From contig NZ_JARHUC010000001.1 in assembly GCF_029223255.1 (NCBI RefSeq), forward strand, positions 1-64,000: a stretch of 64,000 nt of DNA, written 5' to 3'. Below the pieces are notes generated by a model. That model had not been told where the DNA came from. It ran no database searches and worked only from the letters and a program-made list of their open reading frames with translations. A program made the position numbers and the translations under genes. Positions 1 to 7,958 of this stretch are shown here, piece by piece. Each line of letters begins with the position of its first letter. The stretch's first letter is position 1. Source of the DNA: Albimonas marina (lineage in GTDB: Bacteria; Pseudomonadota; Alphaproteobacteria; Rhodobacterales; Rhodobacteraceae).

Positions 1-165
1 GGGCTGGAGTCCCTCGCCCGCATCAACGATGCTGACCATGTCAGGCTGCCCGCCGTGGCCGCCTGATCAGCCTCGGGCCTCGCCGAAGGCCGGCGCTCCT
101 ACACCACGTCTCGGGGCGCTACCCCAAAGGTCGCGGTTCAGTCGTCGAAGGGAAGGTCCGAGGAC

Positions 166-558
166 ATGCCGCTCTCGGTCAACCTCGCCGCCGAGGCCGG
201 CTACGACTACTACGTCGCCGACTACGTGGCCCTGACCGGCGAGGCCAACGACGCCTTCATGGAGAAGGCCAAGCGCTACGTGACCGAGGACGAGATCGCC
301 GCGATCAACCGCTACACCTACGTCACCTACGCGGCCCTGCACGCGATGGCCGAGGCGATGAAGGGCTGCGGCCAGGACCTGACCCGCGCCTGCACCGTCG
401 AGAACCTGCGCAAGCTGAACGGTTTCGACGTGGGCGGGATCATGGCCCCGATCAGCTTCGACAACGAGCGTCAGCTCTCGGGCACGGCGCTGGCGGTCTA
501 CCAGCTCGACGCCAAGAGCAAGACGTTCTCCCAGAAGACCGACTTCCTCGACTACTGA
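166..558 (+). pseudogene. C-terminal remnant of an amino-acid/amide ABC transporter substrate-binding protein
   Basis: The 130-residue product resembles only the last third of a HAAT-family (Peripla_BP_6) periplasmic binding protein, which is normally about 400 residues. It has no signal peptide and no N-terminal lobe. The same frame is open back to a stop at 64-66, but the residues between that stop and the ATG do not look like binding-protein sequence, and neither of the other two forward frames supplies the missing part. A GGAAGG-like stretch precedes the ATG, so a short peptide could still be made, but it could not act as a normal binding protein. Most likely a rearrangement or deletion joined foreign DNA near base 150. 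The family call is moderately sure; the pseudogene call is inferred from the missing domain. Confidence 0.6.
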
Positions 559-640
559 GCCCCGCGCTCACGAGCCCCGCGCGCGAGGGGGCCGGGATCC
601 GTCCCGGCCCCCTCGCCCCTTCCCCCCGCCGGAGGTCTCC

Positions 641-1594
641 ATGGCCCTGCCCCAAGCCTGGCGGGGGCGGCTGAGCCTGCCCGCCATCGCCGCGCCGATG
701 TTCCTGATCTCGACCCCCGACCTGGTGGTCGAATGCTGCCGCGCCGGCGTGATCGGGGCGTTCCCGGCCCTGAACCAGCGCACCACCGCGGGGTTCGAGG
801 CCTGGCTGGAGGAGATCGAGACGCGCCTCAAGGGCCGCCCCGCCGCCCCCCACGCGGTGAACCTCGTCGTCCACCGCTCCAACGCCCGGCTTTCCGCGGA
901 CCTCGAGGTCGCGGTCCGCCGCCGCGTGCCGCTGGTCGTCACCTCGCTGGGGATCGAGGCGGAGGTGGTCGCGGCGGTGCAGGAGGCGGGCGGGCTGGTC
1001 TTTCACGACGTCACCTCCCGCCGCTTCGCCGAGCGGGCGATCGCCGCCGGGGTCGACGGCCTGATCGCCGTGGCCCATGGCGCCGGCGGCCACGCGGGCG
1101 CGCTGAACCCCTTCGCCCTTCTGGCCGAGCTGCGCGGGATCTTCGACGGGCCCATCGCGCTGGGCGGCGCGATCTCGACCGGCGCGCAGGTCGCGGCCGC
1201 CTGCCTCGCCGGCGCCGACCTCGCCTACATCGGCACCCGCTTCATCCCCGCGCCCGAGAGCTCCGCCCTGCCCGGCCACCGCGACATGATCCTCGCGGGC
1301 CAGGCCGAGGACGTGGCGCTCAGCCCCGCCGTCAGCGGCGTCCCCGCCAACTTCCTGCGCGCCAGCCTCGCCGCCGCGGGCATCGACCCCGACGCGGGCG
1401 AGCCGCCGGCGGAGCGGAACTTCGGCACCACCGGGAACCTGAAGCCCTGGCGTGACATCTGGGCCGCCGGCCAGGGCGTCGGCGCCATCCGCGCCGCCGC
1501 CCCCGCCGCCGAGATCTGCGCCGAGCTCGCCCGCGACCACCGCCGCGCCCTCGCCGCCGCCGAGGCGCGGCTGGCCGACCTGCGGCCCGCCTGA
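641..1594 (+). CDS. nitronate monooxygenase (2-nitropropane dioxygenase family)
   Basis: The 317-residue protein is an FMN-dependent TIM-barrel enzyme that oxidises alkyl nitronates such as propionate 3-nitronate to the oxo acid and nitrite. It starts with the family's barrel strand LPAIAAPMF and carries the active-site segment HGAGGHAG with the catalytic histidine at residue 151. The phosphate-binding segment GAISTGAQ and the stretch AYIGTRF follow. Length is typical for the class. GGAGG at 631-635 sits 5 bases before the ATG. It converges on the minus-strand hydroxyacid operon with only 29 bases between the stops. The substrate is not decided by sequence; some family members act mainly as quinone reductases. 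Confidence 0.88.
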   Translation: MALPQAWRGRLSLPAIAAPMFLISTPDLVVECCRAGVIGAFPALNQRTTAGFEAWLEEIETRLKGRPAAPHAVNLVVHRSNARLSADLEVAVRRRVPLVVTSLGIEAEVVAAVQEAGGLVFHDVTSRRFAERAIAAGVDGLIAVAHGAGGHAGALNPFALLAELRGIFDGPIALGGAISTGAQVAAACLAGADLAYIGTRFIPAPESSALPGHRDMILAGQAEDVALSPAVSGVPANFLRASLAAAGIDPDAGEPPAERNFGTTGNLKPWRDIWAAGQGVGAIRAAAPAAEICAELARDHRRALAAAEARLADLRPA

Positions 1595-1623
1595 GCCGGC
1601 GGCGCCCCCGTCGCCCCCCCCCG

Positions 1624-2703
1624 TCAGAACCGGTGCGCGTCGAGCGCGTCGTGATCGAAGGTGAAGCCCACGCCCGGCCGGTCGGGGATCGCGGTCATCC
1701 CGTCCGCGTCGATCTCCATCGTCTCGCGGAACAGCGCCCCGAACCACGGCATGTGCTCGACGTAGAGGCAGCCGGGCATGGCCAGATGCAGCGAATGCTC
1801 GGTGAAGATATGGGGCGAGAACGGCACCTCGAAGGCCGCCATCTGCCCGATCACGTTGCGGAATTCGGTGTAACCGCCCATCCGCTGCAGGTCCGGCATC
1901 AGGATGTCGGCGGCGCGGCGTTCCAGCATGTTCTGGATGCCGTGGCGCACGTATTCCGTCTCGCCCGAGGCCAGCGCGGTGTCGAGCGCGCGGGCGATCT
2001 CGGCGTGGCCGTGGTGGTTCCAGGTGGGGACGGGCTCCTCGAACCACACGAGGCCGAAGCGCTCCAGCTCCCGGCCCAGGCGGATCGCGTCGGGCACGCT
2101 CAGGCCCTGGTTGGCGTCGGCCATCAGGGCGACGTCGGGGCCGATGGCGTCGCGCACCGCCTCCACCCGCTCGACGTTCTTCGCCACGGGCAGGTTGCCC
2201 AACCGCACCTTCATCGCCTTGAAGCCCTGGGCGAGGAAGCCGCGCGCCTCCTCGGCCAGCGCCTCGGGCCCCGCCGACAGCCACAGGCCGCCGGAGGCGT
2301 AGAGCGGCACGCGCTCCCGCGCGCCGCCGAACAGGCGGTGCAGGGGCTGGGCGGTCGCCTTGCCGACGATGTCCCAGCAGGCGACGTCGATGGGCGTCAT
2401 CGCGATGATCGCCACCCCCGCCTGGCCGAAGAAGTTCATCGCCCGGAACATCTCGGTCCAGATCGCCTCCACCTGGAACGGGTCGCGCCCGATCACCTGG
2501 GGCTTCAGCGCCGCGACCATGGCGTCGAGCACCAGCAGCCGCTCGCGCCCGAAGCAGAAGGCGTAGCCCTCGCCCTCCACCCCCTCGTCGGTCTTAAGCG
2601 TGACCAGCAGGCAGGAGACCGAGGCGATGCGGTGCATCGAGGTCAGCAGCGGCTCGGCCAGCGGCAGGTCCACCCTGGCGGTTTCGATCTCGGTGATGCG
2701 CAT
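1624..2703 (-). CDS. mandelate racemase/muconate lactonizing enzyme family protein
   Basis: The 359-residue enolase-superfamily enzyme has the same length as Pseudomonas mandelate racemase, and its active-site residues fall at almost the same numbers. Metal ligands are D196 (in ADAN), E222 (in WFEEP) and E248 (in SGETE). The catalytic His-Asp dyad is D271 and H298. The first lysine of the KxK pair is K165, but the second position is R167, so the S-specific base is Arg rather than Lys. It may therefore be a racemase-like enzyme with altered stereochemistry or an acid-sugar dehydratase. It is last in a minus-strand operon after a ThDP enzyme (44-base gap) and an FMN hydroxyacid oxidase. Family is sure; reaction is not. 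Confidence 0.88.
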   Translation of the reverse strand: MRITEIETARVDLPLAEPLLTSMHRIASVSCLLVTLKTDEGVEGEGYAFCFGRERLLVLDAMVAALKPQVIGRDPFQVEAIWTEMFRAMNFFGQAGVAIIAMTPIDVACWDIVGKATAQPLHRLFGGARERVPLYASGGLWLSAGPEALAEEARGFLAQGFKAMKVRLGNLPVAKNVERVEAVRDAIGPDVALMADANQGLSVPDAIRLGRELERFGLVWFEEPVPTWNHHGHAEIARALDTALASGETEYVRHGIQNMLERRAADILMPDLQRMGGYTEFRNVIGQMAAFEVPFSPHIFTEHSLHLAMPGCLYVEHMPWFGALFRETMEIDADGMTAIPDRPGVGFTFDHDALDAHRF

Positions 2704-2747
2704 GTCCGTCCTCCCGGAGGGGCCCGCCGGAGGGGCGGGCGCGGGTT

Positions 2748-4406
2748 TCAGTCGACCGCCTCGACCCTGGGGCCGTAGGGGAAATAGGGCGGGTGCTCCC
2801 CGATCACGGTCATGTCGACCTCGACCAGGCTCGGCCCCTCGTGGGCCAGCGCCTTCGCCACCGTCTCGCCGAAGCGGGCGGGATCGGAGACGCGGTGGAA
2901 CGGGATGCCGGCCAGCGCCGCGATCCCCTCCAGCGACGGCGCCGTGAAGCTCTCGTAGCGCCGCCCGGCGCCGGTGGCGTCCTGGATGTGGCGGATCACG
3001 CCGTAGCCCGCGTCGTTCATCACCAGGATGACCATGTCCGCGCGCTCCTGCACCGCGGTCCACAGCTCGCCCAGGTTCAGGAAGAAGCCCCCGTCCCCGG
3101 TCATGCACACCGTCTTGCGCCCGTCGGCGAGCGCCGCGCCCACCGCCAGGCTGAACCCCTGCCCGATCCCCGCCCCCACCGGGTAGATCGAGGTCGTCGG
3201 ATCCAGCACCGGCATCAGCCGGTTGCCCCAGGTGGAGTGGTTGATGGTGATGTCGCGCGCGAAGATCGCATCCTCCGGCATCGCCGCGCGCAGCTGGTCG
3301 GCGAAGCCCGCGTAGGGCCCCAGCGTCGCCGCGAAGGCCCGCCGGGCGCGGGTCTTCAGCGTCTCGAACTCCGGGCCGAAGGCGGGGTCCGCGCGCCAGC
3401 CCTCGGCCTCCAGCGCGTCGGCCAGCGCGGCGAGCGTGGCGCCCGCGTCGCCCTCGACGAACAGCTCGTTGGAATAGGTCCGCCCGTCGGCGCGGGGGTC
3501 GACGTCGATCTGCACCCGCCGCTCGGGCAGCTTCAGCGCGAAGTCCGCCGTCTCGTGCCCCCGCAGGCGGGAGCCGGCGACGATCATCAGGTCGCAGGTG
3601 GCGTAGAAGTCCTCGATCATCGGGATGCCGGTCCCGTTCAGGCCGCCCAGCGTGCGGGGATGCGTCTCCTCCACCACGCCGCGGCCGTTCCAGCTGGTGA
3701 CCATGGCGAAGCCCAGGTCCAGCAGCCGCCGCGCCGCCGGCCCCGCGCCCGCGGCCCCGTTGCCCAGCCACAGCATCGGCCGGCGGGCGGAGCGGGCGAG
3801 CTCCACCAGCAGGGACAGCGCCTCGGGCGTGGGGCCGTCGGGGATCGGCGGGATCAGGCTCAGCGCGTCCAGCGCCGCCGGCCGCGGCAGGGGCGCGCGC
3901 TGCACGTCGATGGGGATCTCGACGCTGACCGGGCCGCAGGGGGGCGTCATCGCCTCGCGCGCCGCGCGCACCAGCACGCCCAGCGCCTCGGCCGCCGAGG
4001 GCACGCGCCAGGCGTTCTTGCCCGCGCTCTTCAGCATCCCCAGCTGGTCGTCCACGTCATGGGTCGTGCCCATCCCGCGGCCGAGGTGCGCGGTGCGGGT
4101 CTGCCCGGTGATGTGCAGCAGCGGCGTCGAGGCGAAGCGCGCCTCCACCAGCCCGCCCACGGCGTTGGCCGCGCCGGGCCCGGTCGAGGAGAACATCACC
4201 CCGATCCCGCCCGAGGCCCGCGCCAGCCCGTCGGCCATGTGGATCGCGCCGGGCTCGCCCCGGGTGGGGATCATCCGGATCGCGTTGCGCTTCGAGATCG
4301 CGTCCATCATCGGGATGTTGTGGACCGAGATCACCCCGAAGGCGGTGCGCACGCCCAGCGCGTCGAGGAATTCGGCCACCAGGTCGGCGACGGTGTAGTC
4401 GGTCAT
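2748..4406 (-). CDS. thiamine diphosphate-dependent 2-oxoacid decarboxylase/synthase family protein
   Basis: The 552-residue protein has the three-domain layout of the acetolactate synthase/benzoylformate decarboxylase superfamily. The N-terminal Pyr domain holds the activating glutamate E51 in RGEPGAIHMADG. The C-terminal PP domain has the GDGGFF to MNDAGYG diphosphate/Mg signature. A serine (S27) sits near where benzoylformate decarboxylase has S26, but the position of its H70 is occupied by serine (FSSTGPG), so it is not a canonical benzoylformate decarboxylase. Its ATG overlaps the stop of the upstream hydroxyacid oxidase gene as ATGA, showing translational coupling. In context it should act on the 2-oxo acid made by that oxidase, giving an aldehyde or a ligated product; substrate unknown. 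Confidence 0.86.
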   Translation of the reverse strand: MTDYTVADLVAEFLDALGVRTAFGVISVHNIPMMDAISKRNAIRMIPTRGEPGAIHMADGLARASGGIGVMFSSTGPGAANAVGGLVEARFASTPLLHITGQTRTAHLGRGMGTTHDVDDQLGMLKSAGKNAWRVPSAAEALGVLVRAAREAMTPPCGPVSVEIPIDVQRAPLPRPAALDALSLIPPIPDGPTPEALSLLVELARSARRPMLWLGNGAAGAGPAARRLLDLGFAMVTSWNGRGVVEETHPRTLGGLNGTGIPMIEDFYATCDLMIVAGSRLRGHETADFALKLPERRVQIDVDPRADGRTYSNELFVEGDAGATLAALADALEAEGWRADPAFGPEFETLKTRARRAFAATLGPYAGFADQLRAAMPEDAIFARDITINHSTWGNRLMPVLDPTTSIYPVGAGIGQGFSLAVGAALADGRKTVCMTGDGGFFLNLGELWTAVQERADMVILVMNDAGYGVIRHIQDATGAGRRYESFTAPSLEGIAALAGIPFHRVSDPARFGETVAKALAHEGPSLVEVDMTVIGEHPPYFPYGPRVEAVD

Positions 4407-5581
4407 GTCGGGTCTCCGCTCGGCGGGAAGATAGGATGGGGGCGCAGGTGCTGGGGGCCGACGTCCTCGGCCCGCGGACAGCCCAGCAGGGCGAGGTCGA
4501 TCAGGATCTCCTTGCGGAACAGCTCCAGCATCCGCGCGACGCCGGGGCCGCCGTCCACGGCGGCGGCGTAAAGGAACGGGCGCCCGGCGAAGACCGCCCG
4601 CGCCCCCAGCGCCAGCGCCATCAGCGCATGGGCGCCCCGGCGCACGCCGCCGTCCATCATCACCACCAGCCGCTCCCCGACCGCCGCGACCACGCCGGGC
4701 AGCGCGTCCAGCGAGGCGGGCGCGTAGTCGAGCTGCCGCCCCCCGTGGTTCGAGACGATCACCCCGTCGAGCCCGAGCTCCGCCGCGCGGACCGCGTCCT
4801 CGGGCTCGAGCACGCCTTTCAGCACCAGCCGCCCCGGCCAGCGGGCGCGCAGCCGCTCGACGCAGCCCCAGTCCAGCCGGTCGCGGCCGGCGCGCAGGCC
4901 CTGCGGCGGATCCTCGGTCACCCGCACGCCGGTGCGGTCCTCGCCCAGGTTCACGAAGCGGGGGATGCCGTCCTTCAGCAGCGTGGCGGCGAAGGTCTCG
5001 ACGCTCCAGCGCGGATGCAGCAGGCCGTCGAGCGCCAGCCGCGAGGTCAGGCGGAAGGGGGCGCGGAAGCCCAGCCGCTCGGTGTTCTCGCGGTTCGAGA
5101 TCACCGGCACGTCGGCGGTGACGACGATCGTGCCGATCCCCGCCGCCCCCACCCGGTCGACGGTGCGCGCGATGCGGTCGTCGTCGCCGGGGAAATAGCC
5201 TTGGTACCAGGCGTTCGGGTTGATCCGCGCCAGCTCCTCCAGCGGGACGGAGGAGACGCCCGAAACGATGTGCGGATGGTTCGCCTGCGCGAAGGCCTCG
5301 GCCAGCAGCGCGTCGCAGCGGCGGCGGACCAGCGCGTTGAACCCCGTGGGCGCGAGGCCCACCGGCGCGGCGTAGCGGCGCCCGAACAGCTCCACCGAGG
5401 CGTCCCGCGCCGAGACGTCGCGCAGGATCCGCGGGCGGAAGGCGCGGCGGGCGAAGGCCTCGGCGTTGCGCCCGCGCGAGACGTCGTCCTCGGCCCCGCC
5501 CGAGACGAATTCCCACACCGCGGCGGGCAGCCGGCGGCGGGCCGCGGCCTCGTAGTCCGCGATGGCGACCCGTGGCGCCAT
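4403..5581 (-). CDS. FMN-dependent alpha-hydroxy-acid oxidase/dehydrogenase
   Basis: The 392-residue protein belongs to the lactate/mandelate/glycolate dehydrogenase family, which oxidises 2-hydroxy acids to 2-oxo acids with FMN. Visible motifs in order are GLAPTGF, YQGYFPGD, VTADVPV, the flavin lysine in LVLKG, the active-site SNHGGRQLD holding the catalytic His and Arg, and DGGVRRG followed by AGRPFLY for the phosphate. The start at 5581 is chosen because a GGAGG lies about 10 bases upstream and the family's N-terminus begins here, although the frame stays open further back. It is the first gene of the operon, and two TGTCGACA palindromes lie about 120 bases upstream. Confidence 0.88.
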   Translation of the reverse strand: MAPRVAIADYEAAARRRLPAAVWEFVSGGAEDDVSRGRNAEAFARRAFRPRILRDVSARDASVELFGRRYAAPVGLAPTGFNALVRRRCDALLAEAFAQANHPHIVSGVSSVPLEELARINPNAWYQGYFPGDDDRIARTVDRVGAAGIGTIVVTADVPVISNRENTERLGFRAPFRLTSRLALDGLLHPRWSVETFAATLLKDGIPRFVNLGEDRTGVRVTEDPPQGLRAGRDRLDWGCVERLRARWPGRLVLKGVLEPEDAVRAAELGLDGVIVSNHGGRQLDYAPASLDALPGVVAAVGERLVVMMDGGVRRGAHALMALALGARAVFAGRPFLYAAAVDGGPGVARMLELFRKEILIDLALLGCPRAEDVGPQHLRPHPIFPPSGDPT

Positions 5582-5954
5582 TCGACCTCTCCTCCCCTTC
5601 CGCGGCGCTTTCCGACCGCTTGCAGGCGCCGACGCCGCGAGGCGCGCGGCGACGGCCGGGCGGCGCCCGACGCGGCGCCCCCGAGGTCGCACGAGACTTG
5701 CTTGTCGACAGGTTGTCGACACCTAATCTTCCGGGAACGATGATCGCGCGCCCCGCCCCGCAGGGTCGCGAAGTGGGAAACGGCCCGCCGGACGGCTCGC
5801 GCGCCCGGCCTCTCCCGCCGACATCGCCGCAGGCGCGTCGCAGCCCGCGGCCTCGCGCGCCGCGCCAGGCCGCCGACGCCCGCGCCCGCCGGCGCGATCA
5901 CGAAACCCGTGAGGCGCGGCCCGTCTCGCGCAACCCCCGGGCGAGCCGGGGCGC
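5582..5954. other. 373-base intergenic region upstream of the hydroxyacid operon
   Basis: No gene is seen here; reading frames are short and compositionally like random GC-rich sequence. It holds the presumed promoter of the minus-strand hydroxyacid operon and twin TTGTCGACA motifs (5702-5721). The part nearest 5954 is the 3' flank of the LysR-type regulator gene. Confidence 0.6.
5702..5721. promoter_or_regulatory. twin TTGTCGACA operator-like repeats
   Basis: TTGTCGACA occurs at 5702-5710 and again at 5713-5721, an 11-base repeat period, each with the perfect 8-base palindrome TGTCGACA. One helical turn of spacing and the position about 120 bases upstream of the hydroxyacid oxidase start suggest a double operator. 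TTGTCGACAA-like cores are common in sites of FCD-type GntR regulators, so such a protein, perhaps encoded elsewhere, is the best candidate. Function is inferred. Confidence 0.45.
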
Positions 5955-6875
5955 TCAGCCCAGCACGGTGATGCCCGGCTCCTGCTCCTTCAGGATCCGG
6001 CAGATCTCCTGGCACAGCATCAGGTATTCCTGCTCGCGCGCGGTGCCCCGCCGCCACAGGGCGCCGATGGTCCGGTGCGGGGGCCCGCCGCGGAACGGCC
6101 GCGCCACCACCGCGTCCTGCGGCGCCACCTCCGAGCGGATGTAGAGCGCGGGCATCACCGAGATGCCCATGTTCATCGCCACCATCTGGCGCAGCGTGTC
6201 GAGGCTGGTCCCCTCGTAGTCGTGCGACAGCTCCGCGCCGTAGTCCTCGCACAGCCGCCGCACCTGGCCGTAGAGCAGGTGCTGCGCGTCGAGCGCGAGG
6301 ACCTTCTCGTCCTTCAGGTCCACCGGATCCACGTGCCGCTCGGCGGCGAAGCGATGCTCGGCCGAGGCCACCACGAACAGCGGTTCGCGAAACAGGGACA
6401 GGGATTCGAAGTCCGGCCGGCGCACCGGCAGCGGGAAGAACAGCAGGTCCAGCCCCCCGTCCTCGAGGCTGCGCAGAAGCTGCGCGGGCATCCCCTCGCG
6501 GATGTAGAGCTTCAGGCGCGGATAGCCCCGGTGCAGGTGCGGCACCACCAGCGGCAGGAAATAGGAGCCCGAGGACTGCACCACCCCCACCCGGATGGTG
6601 CTGGTCAGCAGCGCCTCGTCGGTGCGCGCGATCACCCGGATCTCCTCGGCCTCGGCCAGCATCCTGCGGGCGCGTTCGGCGATGGCCTGGCCGGTGGGGG
6701 TCAGGGTGATGCGGGTGCGGGTGCGGTCCACCAGCACCGCGCCCAGCCGCGTCTCCAGATCGCGCAACTGGGCGGAGAGCGTGGGCTGGGTCACGTTGCA
6801 GTGTTCGGCCGCCCGGCCGAAGTGCAGGTGATCCTCCAGGGCGACGAGATAGGCGAGCTGGCGCAGGGTGGGCAT
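5955..6875 (-). CDS. OxyR-like LysR-family regulator lacking the peroxidatic cysteine
   Basis: The 306-residue protein matches OxyR in length and layout: an N-terminal winged helix-turn-helix (LHFGRAAEHCNVTQPTLSAQL, about residues 17-37) followed by a two-lobed sensor domain. OxyR senses peroxide by a disulfide between Cys199 and Cys208. Here the first position is Leu200 (in AQHLLYG) while the second is kept as Cys209, with the same spacing of nine. It therefore probably does not sense peroxide by the classical switch. The start at 6875 is chosen from the family N-terminus MPTLRQLAYLV; the frame continues upstream without homology. It is divergent from the stress-protein/Mrp operon, and an ATAG-N7-CTAT box lies 8 bases upstream of its ATG. 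Confidence 0.85.
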   Translation of the reverse strand: MPTLRQLAYLVALEDHLHFGRAAEHCNVTQPTLSAQLRDLETRLGAVLVDRTRTRITLTPTGQAIAERARRMLAEAEEIRVIARTDEALLTSTIRVGVVQSSGSYFLPLVVPHLHRGYPRLKLYIREGMPAQLLRSLEDGGLDLLFFPLPVRRPDFESLSLFREPLFVVASAEHRFAAERHVDPVDLKDEKVLALDAQHLLYGQVRRLCEDYGAELSHDYEGTSLDTLRQMVAMNMGISVMPALYIRSEVAPQDAVVARPFRGGPPHRTIGALWRRGTAREQEYLMLCQEICRILKEQEPGITVLG

Positions 6876-6883
6876 GGCCGCAG

Positions 6884-6900
6884 GATAGAAAATCTCTATC
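6884..6900. promoter_or_regulatory. OxyR/LysR-type operator box in the divergent promoter region
   Basis: The segment GATAGAAAATCTCTATC has 5-base inverted arms around 7 bases and fits the ATAG-N7-CTAT spacing known for OxyR half-sites. A second dyad, CGATTGGATCAATCG, follows at 6918-6932. Both lie in the 106-base gap between the OxyR-like regulator and the universal stress protein gene, placing them to control both directions. Binding by the neighbouring regulator is inferred. Confidence 0.6.
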
Positions 6901-6981
6901 ATCAGCGCCATGAAAATCGATTGGATCAATCGCCTGCCGGTTCCTAGCTGACCTCGTATGACCAGCCGGCGAGGAACCGTG

Positions 6982-7953
6982 ATGCGAGAATTCCGCAATA
7001 TCCTGATCGTGTGCGACGAGCGCAGCGCGCATGAGAACGCCTTCGAGCGCGTGCGCAGCCTGGCCCGCGACCCGGAGGCGACCGTCACCCTGGTCGACGT
7101 CATCGACAGCGCCCCGGGCCAGCTCTCGCAGCTTCTGAGCGGCCGCGCCGACGCGCCGGGCGAGGAGGTCGAGGCGAGCCTCGTCGAGGCCCATCGCGAA
7201 CGGCTCGAGATGCTGGCCGACGAGCTTCGCGGGCATCAGGTGCGGGTCGAATGCGAGGTGCTGATGGGCCGCCCCGTGGTCGAGGTCCTGCGCAAGGTCG
7301 CCCGGGACGACCACGACCTGGTCATCAAGGGCGCCCAGCGCAGCCGCGCCCGCCCCCTGCTGAGCGATCCCGACATCGCCCTCTCGCGCCGCTGCAGCTG
7401 CCCGGTGTGGATCCTCAACTCCCCCGCCGAATCCCGCGCCCGCCGGATCCTCGCCGCGGTCGATCCCGATCCGGCCGAGCCCGACCGGCACGAGCTGAAC
7501 TGGCGGATCCTCGAGTTCGCCACCGCGCTCGCCAACGAGGACGACGCCTGGCTCGACGTGCTCAACGCCTGGCGCCTGCCCGAGGAATCCGCCCTGCGCC
7601 ACGGCCGCGCCAAGGTCCCCGAGGAGGTGGTCGAGCGCCTAGTGGACGGGGAGCGTCGGCGCTCCAACTGGCGCCTCCAGCGCCTGACCTCGGATTTCGC
7701 GGGAAGCTGCCGGCAGATGCGGGTGCTGCACGTGGGCGGGCACGCCCCCGACGTGATCCTCGACCATGTCGAGACCGACGGCATCGACACGATCGTGATG
7801 GGCTCCATCGGCCGCGCCGGCCTGCCGGGGCTGCTGCTGGGCAACATGTCCGAGAAGATCCTCAAGCGGGTCGACTGCTCGGTCCTGACGGTCAAGCCGC
7901 GCGACTTCCCCGTGCAGCTTCCCGCCGGCGGCGCCGAGCTGCGCGCGCCCTGA
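6982..7953 (+). CDS. tandem-domain universal stress protein (UspA family)
   Basis: The 323-residue protein consists of two UspA folds in a row. The first begins FRNILIVCDERSAHENAF; the second begins near residue 150 with ARRILAAVDPDP. It ends with the nucleotide-binding signature MGSIGRAGLPGLLLGNMSEKIL followed by a terminal strand SVLTVKP. Such proteins bind ATP and modulate stress responses in the cytoplasm. The ATG at 6982 fits the family start; an in-frame ATG 24 bases earlier is less likely. The gene stops 5 bases before the mnhA start, so it is almost certainly co-transcribed with the Mrp antiporter and may be tied to ion or pH stress. Confidence 0.88.
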   Translation: MREFRNILIVCDERSAHENAFERVRSLARDPEATVTLVDVIDSAPGQLSQLLSGRADAPGEEVEASLVEAHRERLEMLADELRGHQVRVECEVLMGRPVVEVLRKVARDDHDLVIKGAQRSRARPLLSDPDIALSRRCSCPVWILNSPAESRARRILAAVDPDPAEPDRHELNWRILEFATALANEDDAWLDVLNAWRLPEESALRHGRAKVPEEVVERLVDGERRRSNWRLQRLTSDFAGSCRQMRVLHVGGHAPDVILDHVETDGIDTIVMGSIGRAGLPGLLLGNMSEKILKRVDCSVLTVKPRDFPVQLPAGGAELRAP

Positions 7954-7958
7954 ACGCC

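Noticed and set aside
29-235. Short plus-strand ORF at the left edge
   Set aside because: Pro/Arg-rich, no ribosome site, overlaps the binding-protein remnant in another frame.
452-2284. Long minus-strand frame across nitronate monooxygenase and part of the racemase-like gene
   Set aside because: It covers two real genes in other frames and has no recognisable domain.
5572-6144. ORF in the gap before the LysR-type regulator
   Set aside because: Arg/Pro-rich without similarity, overlaps the end of the real regulator gene, no ribosome site.
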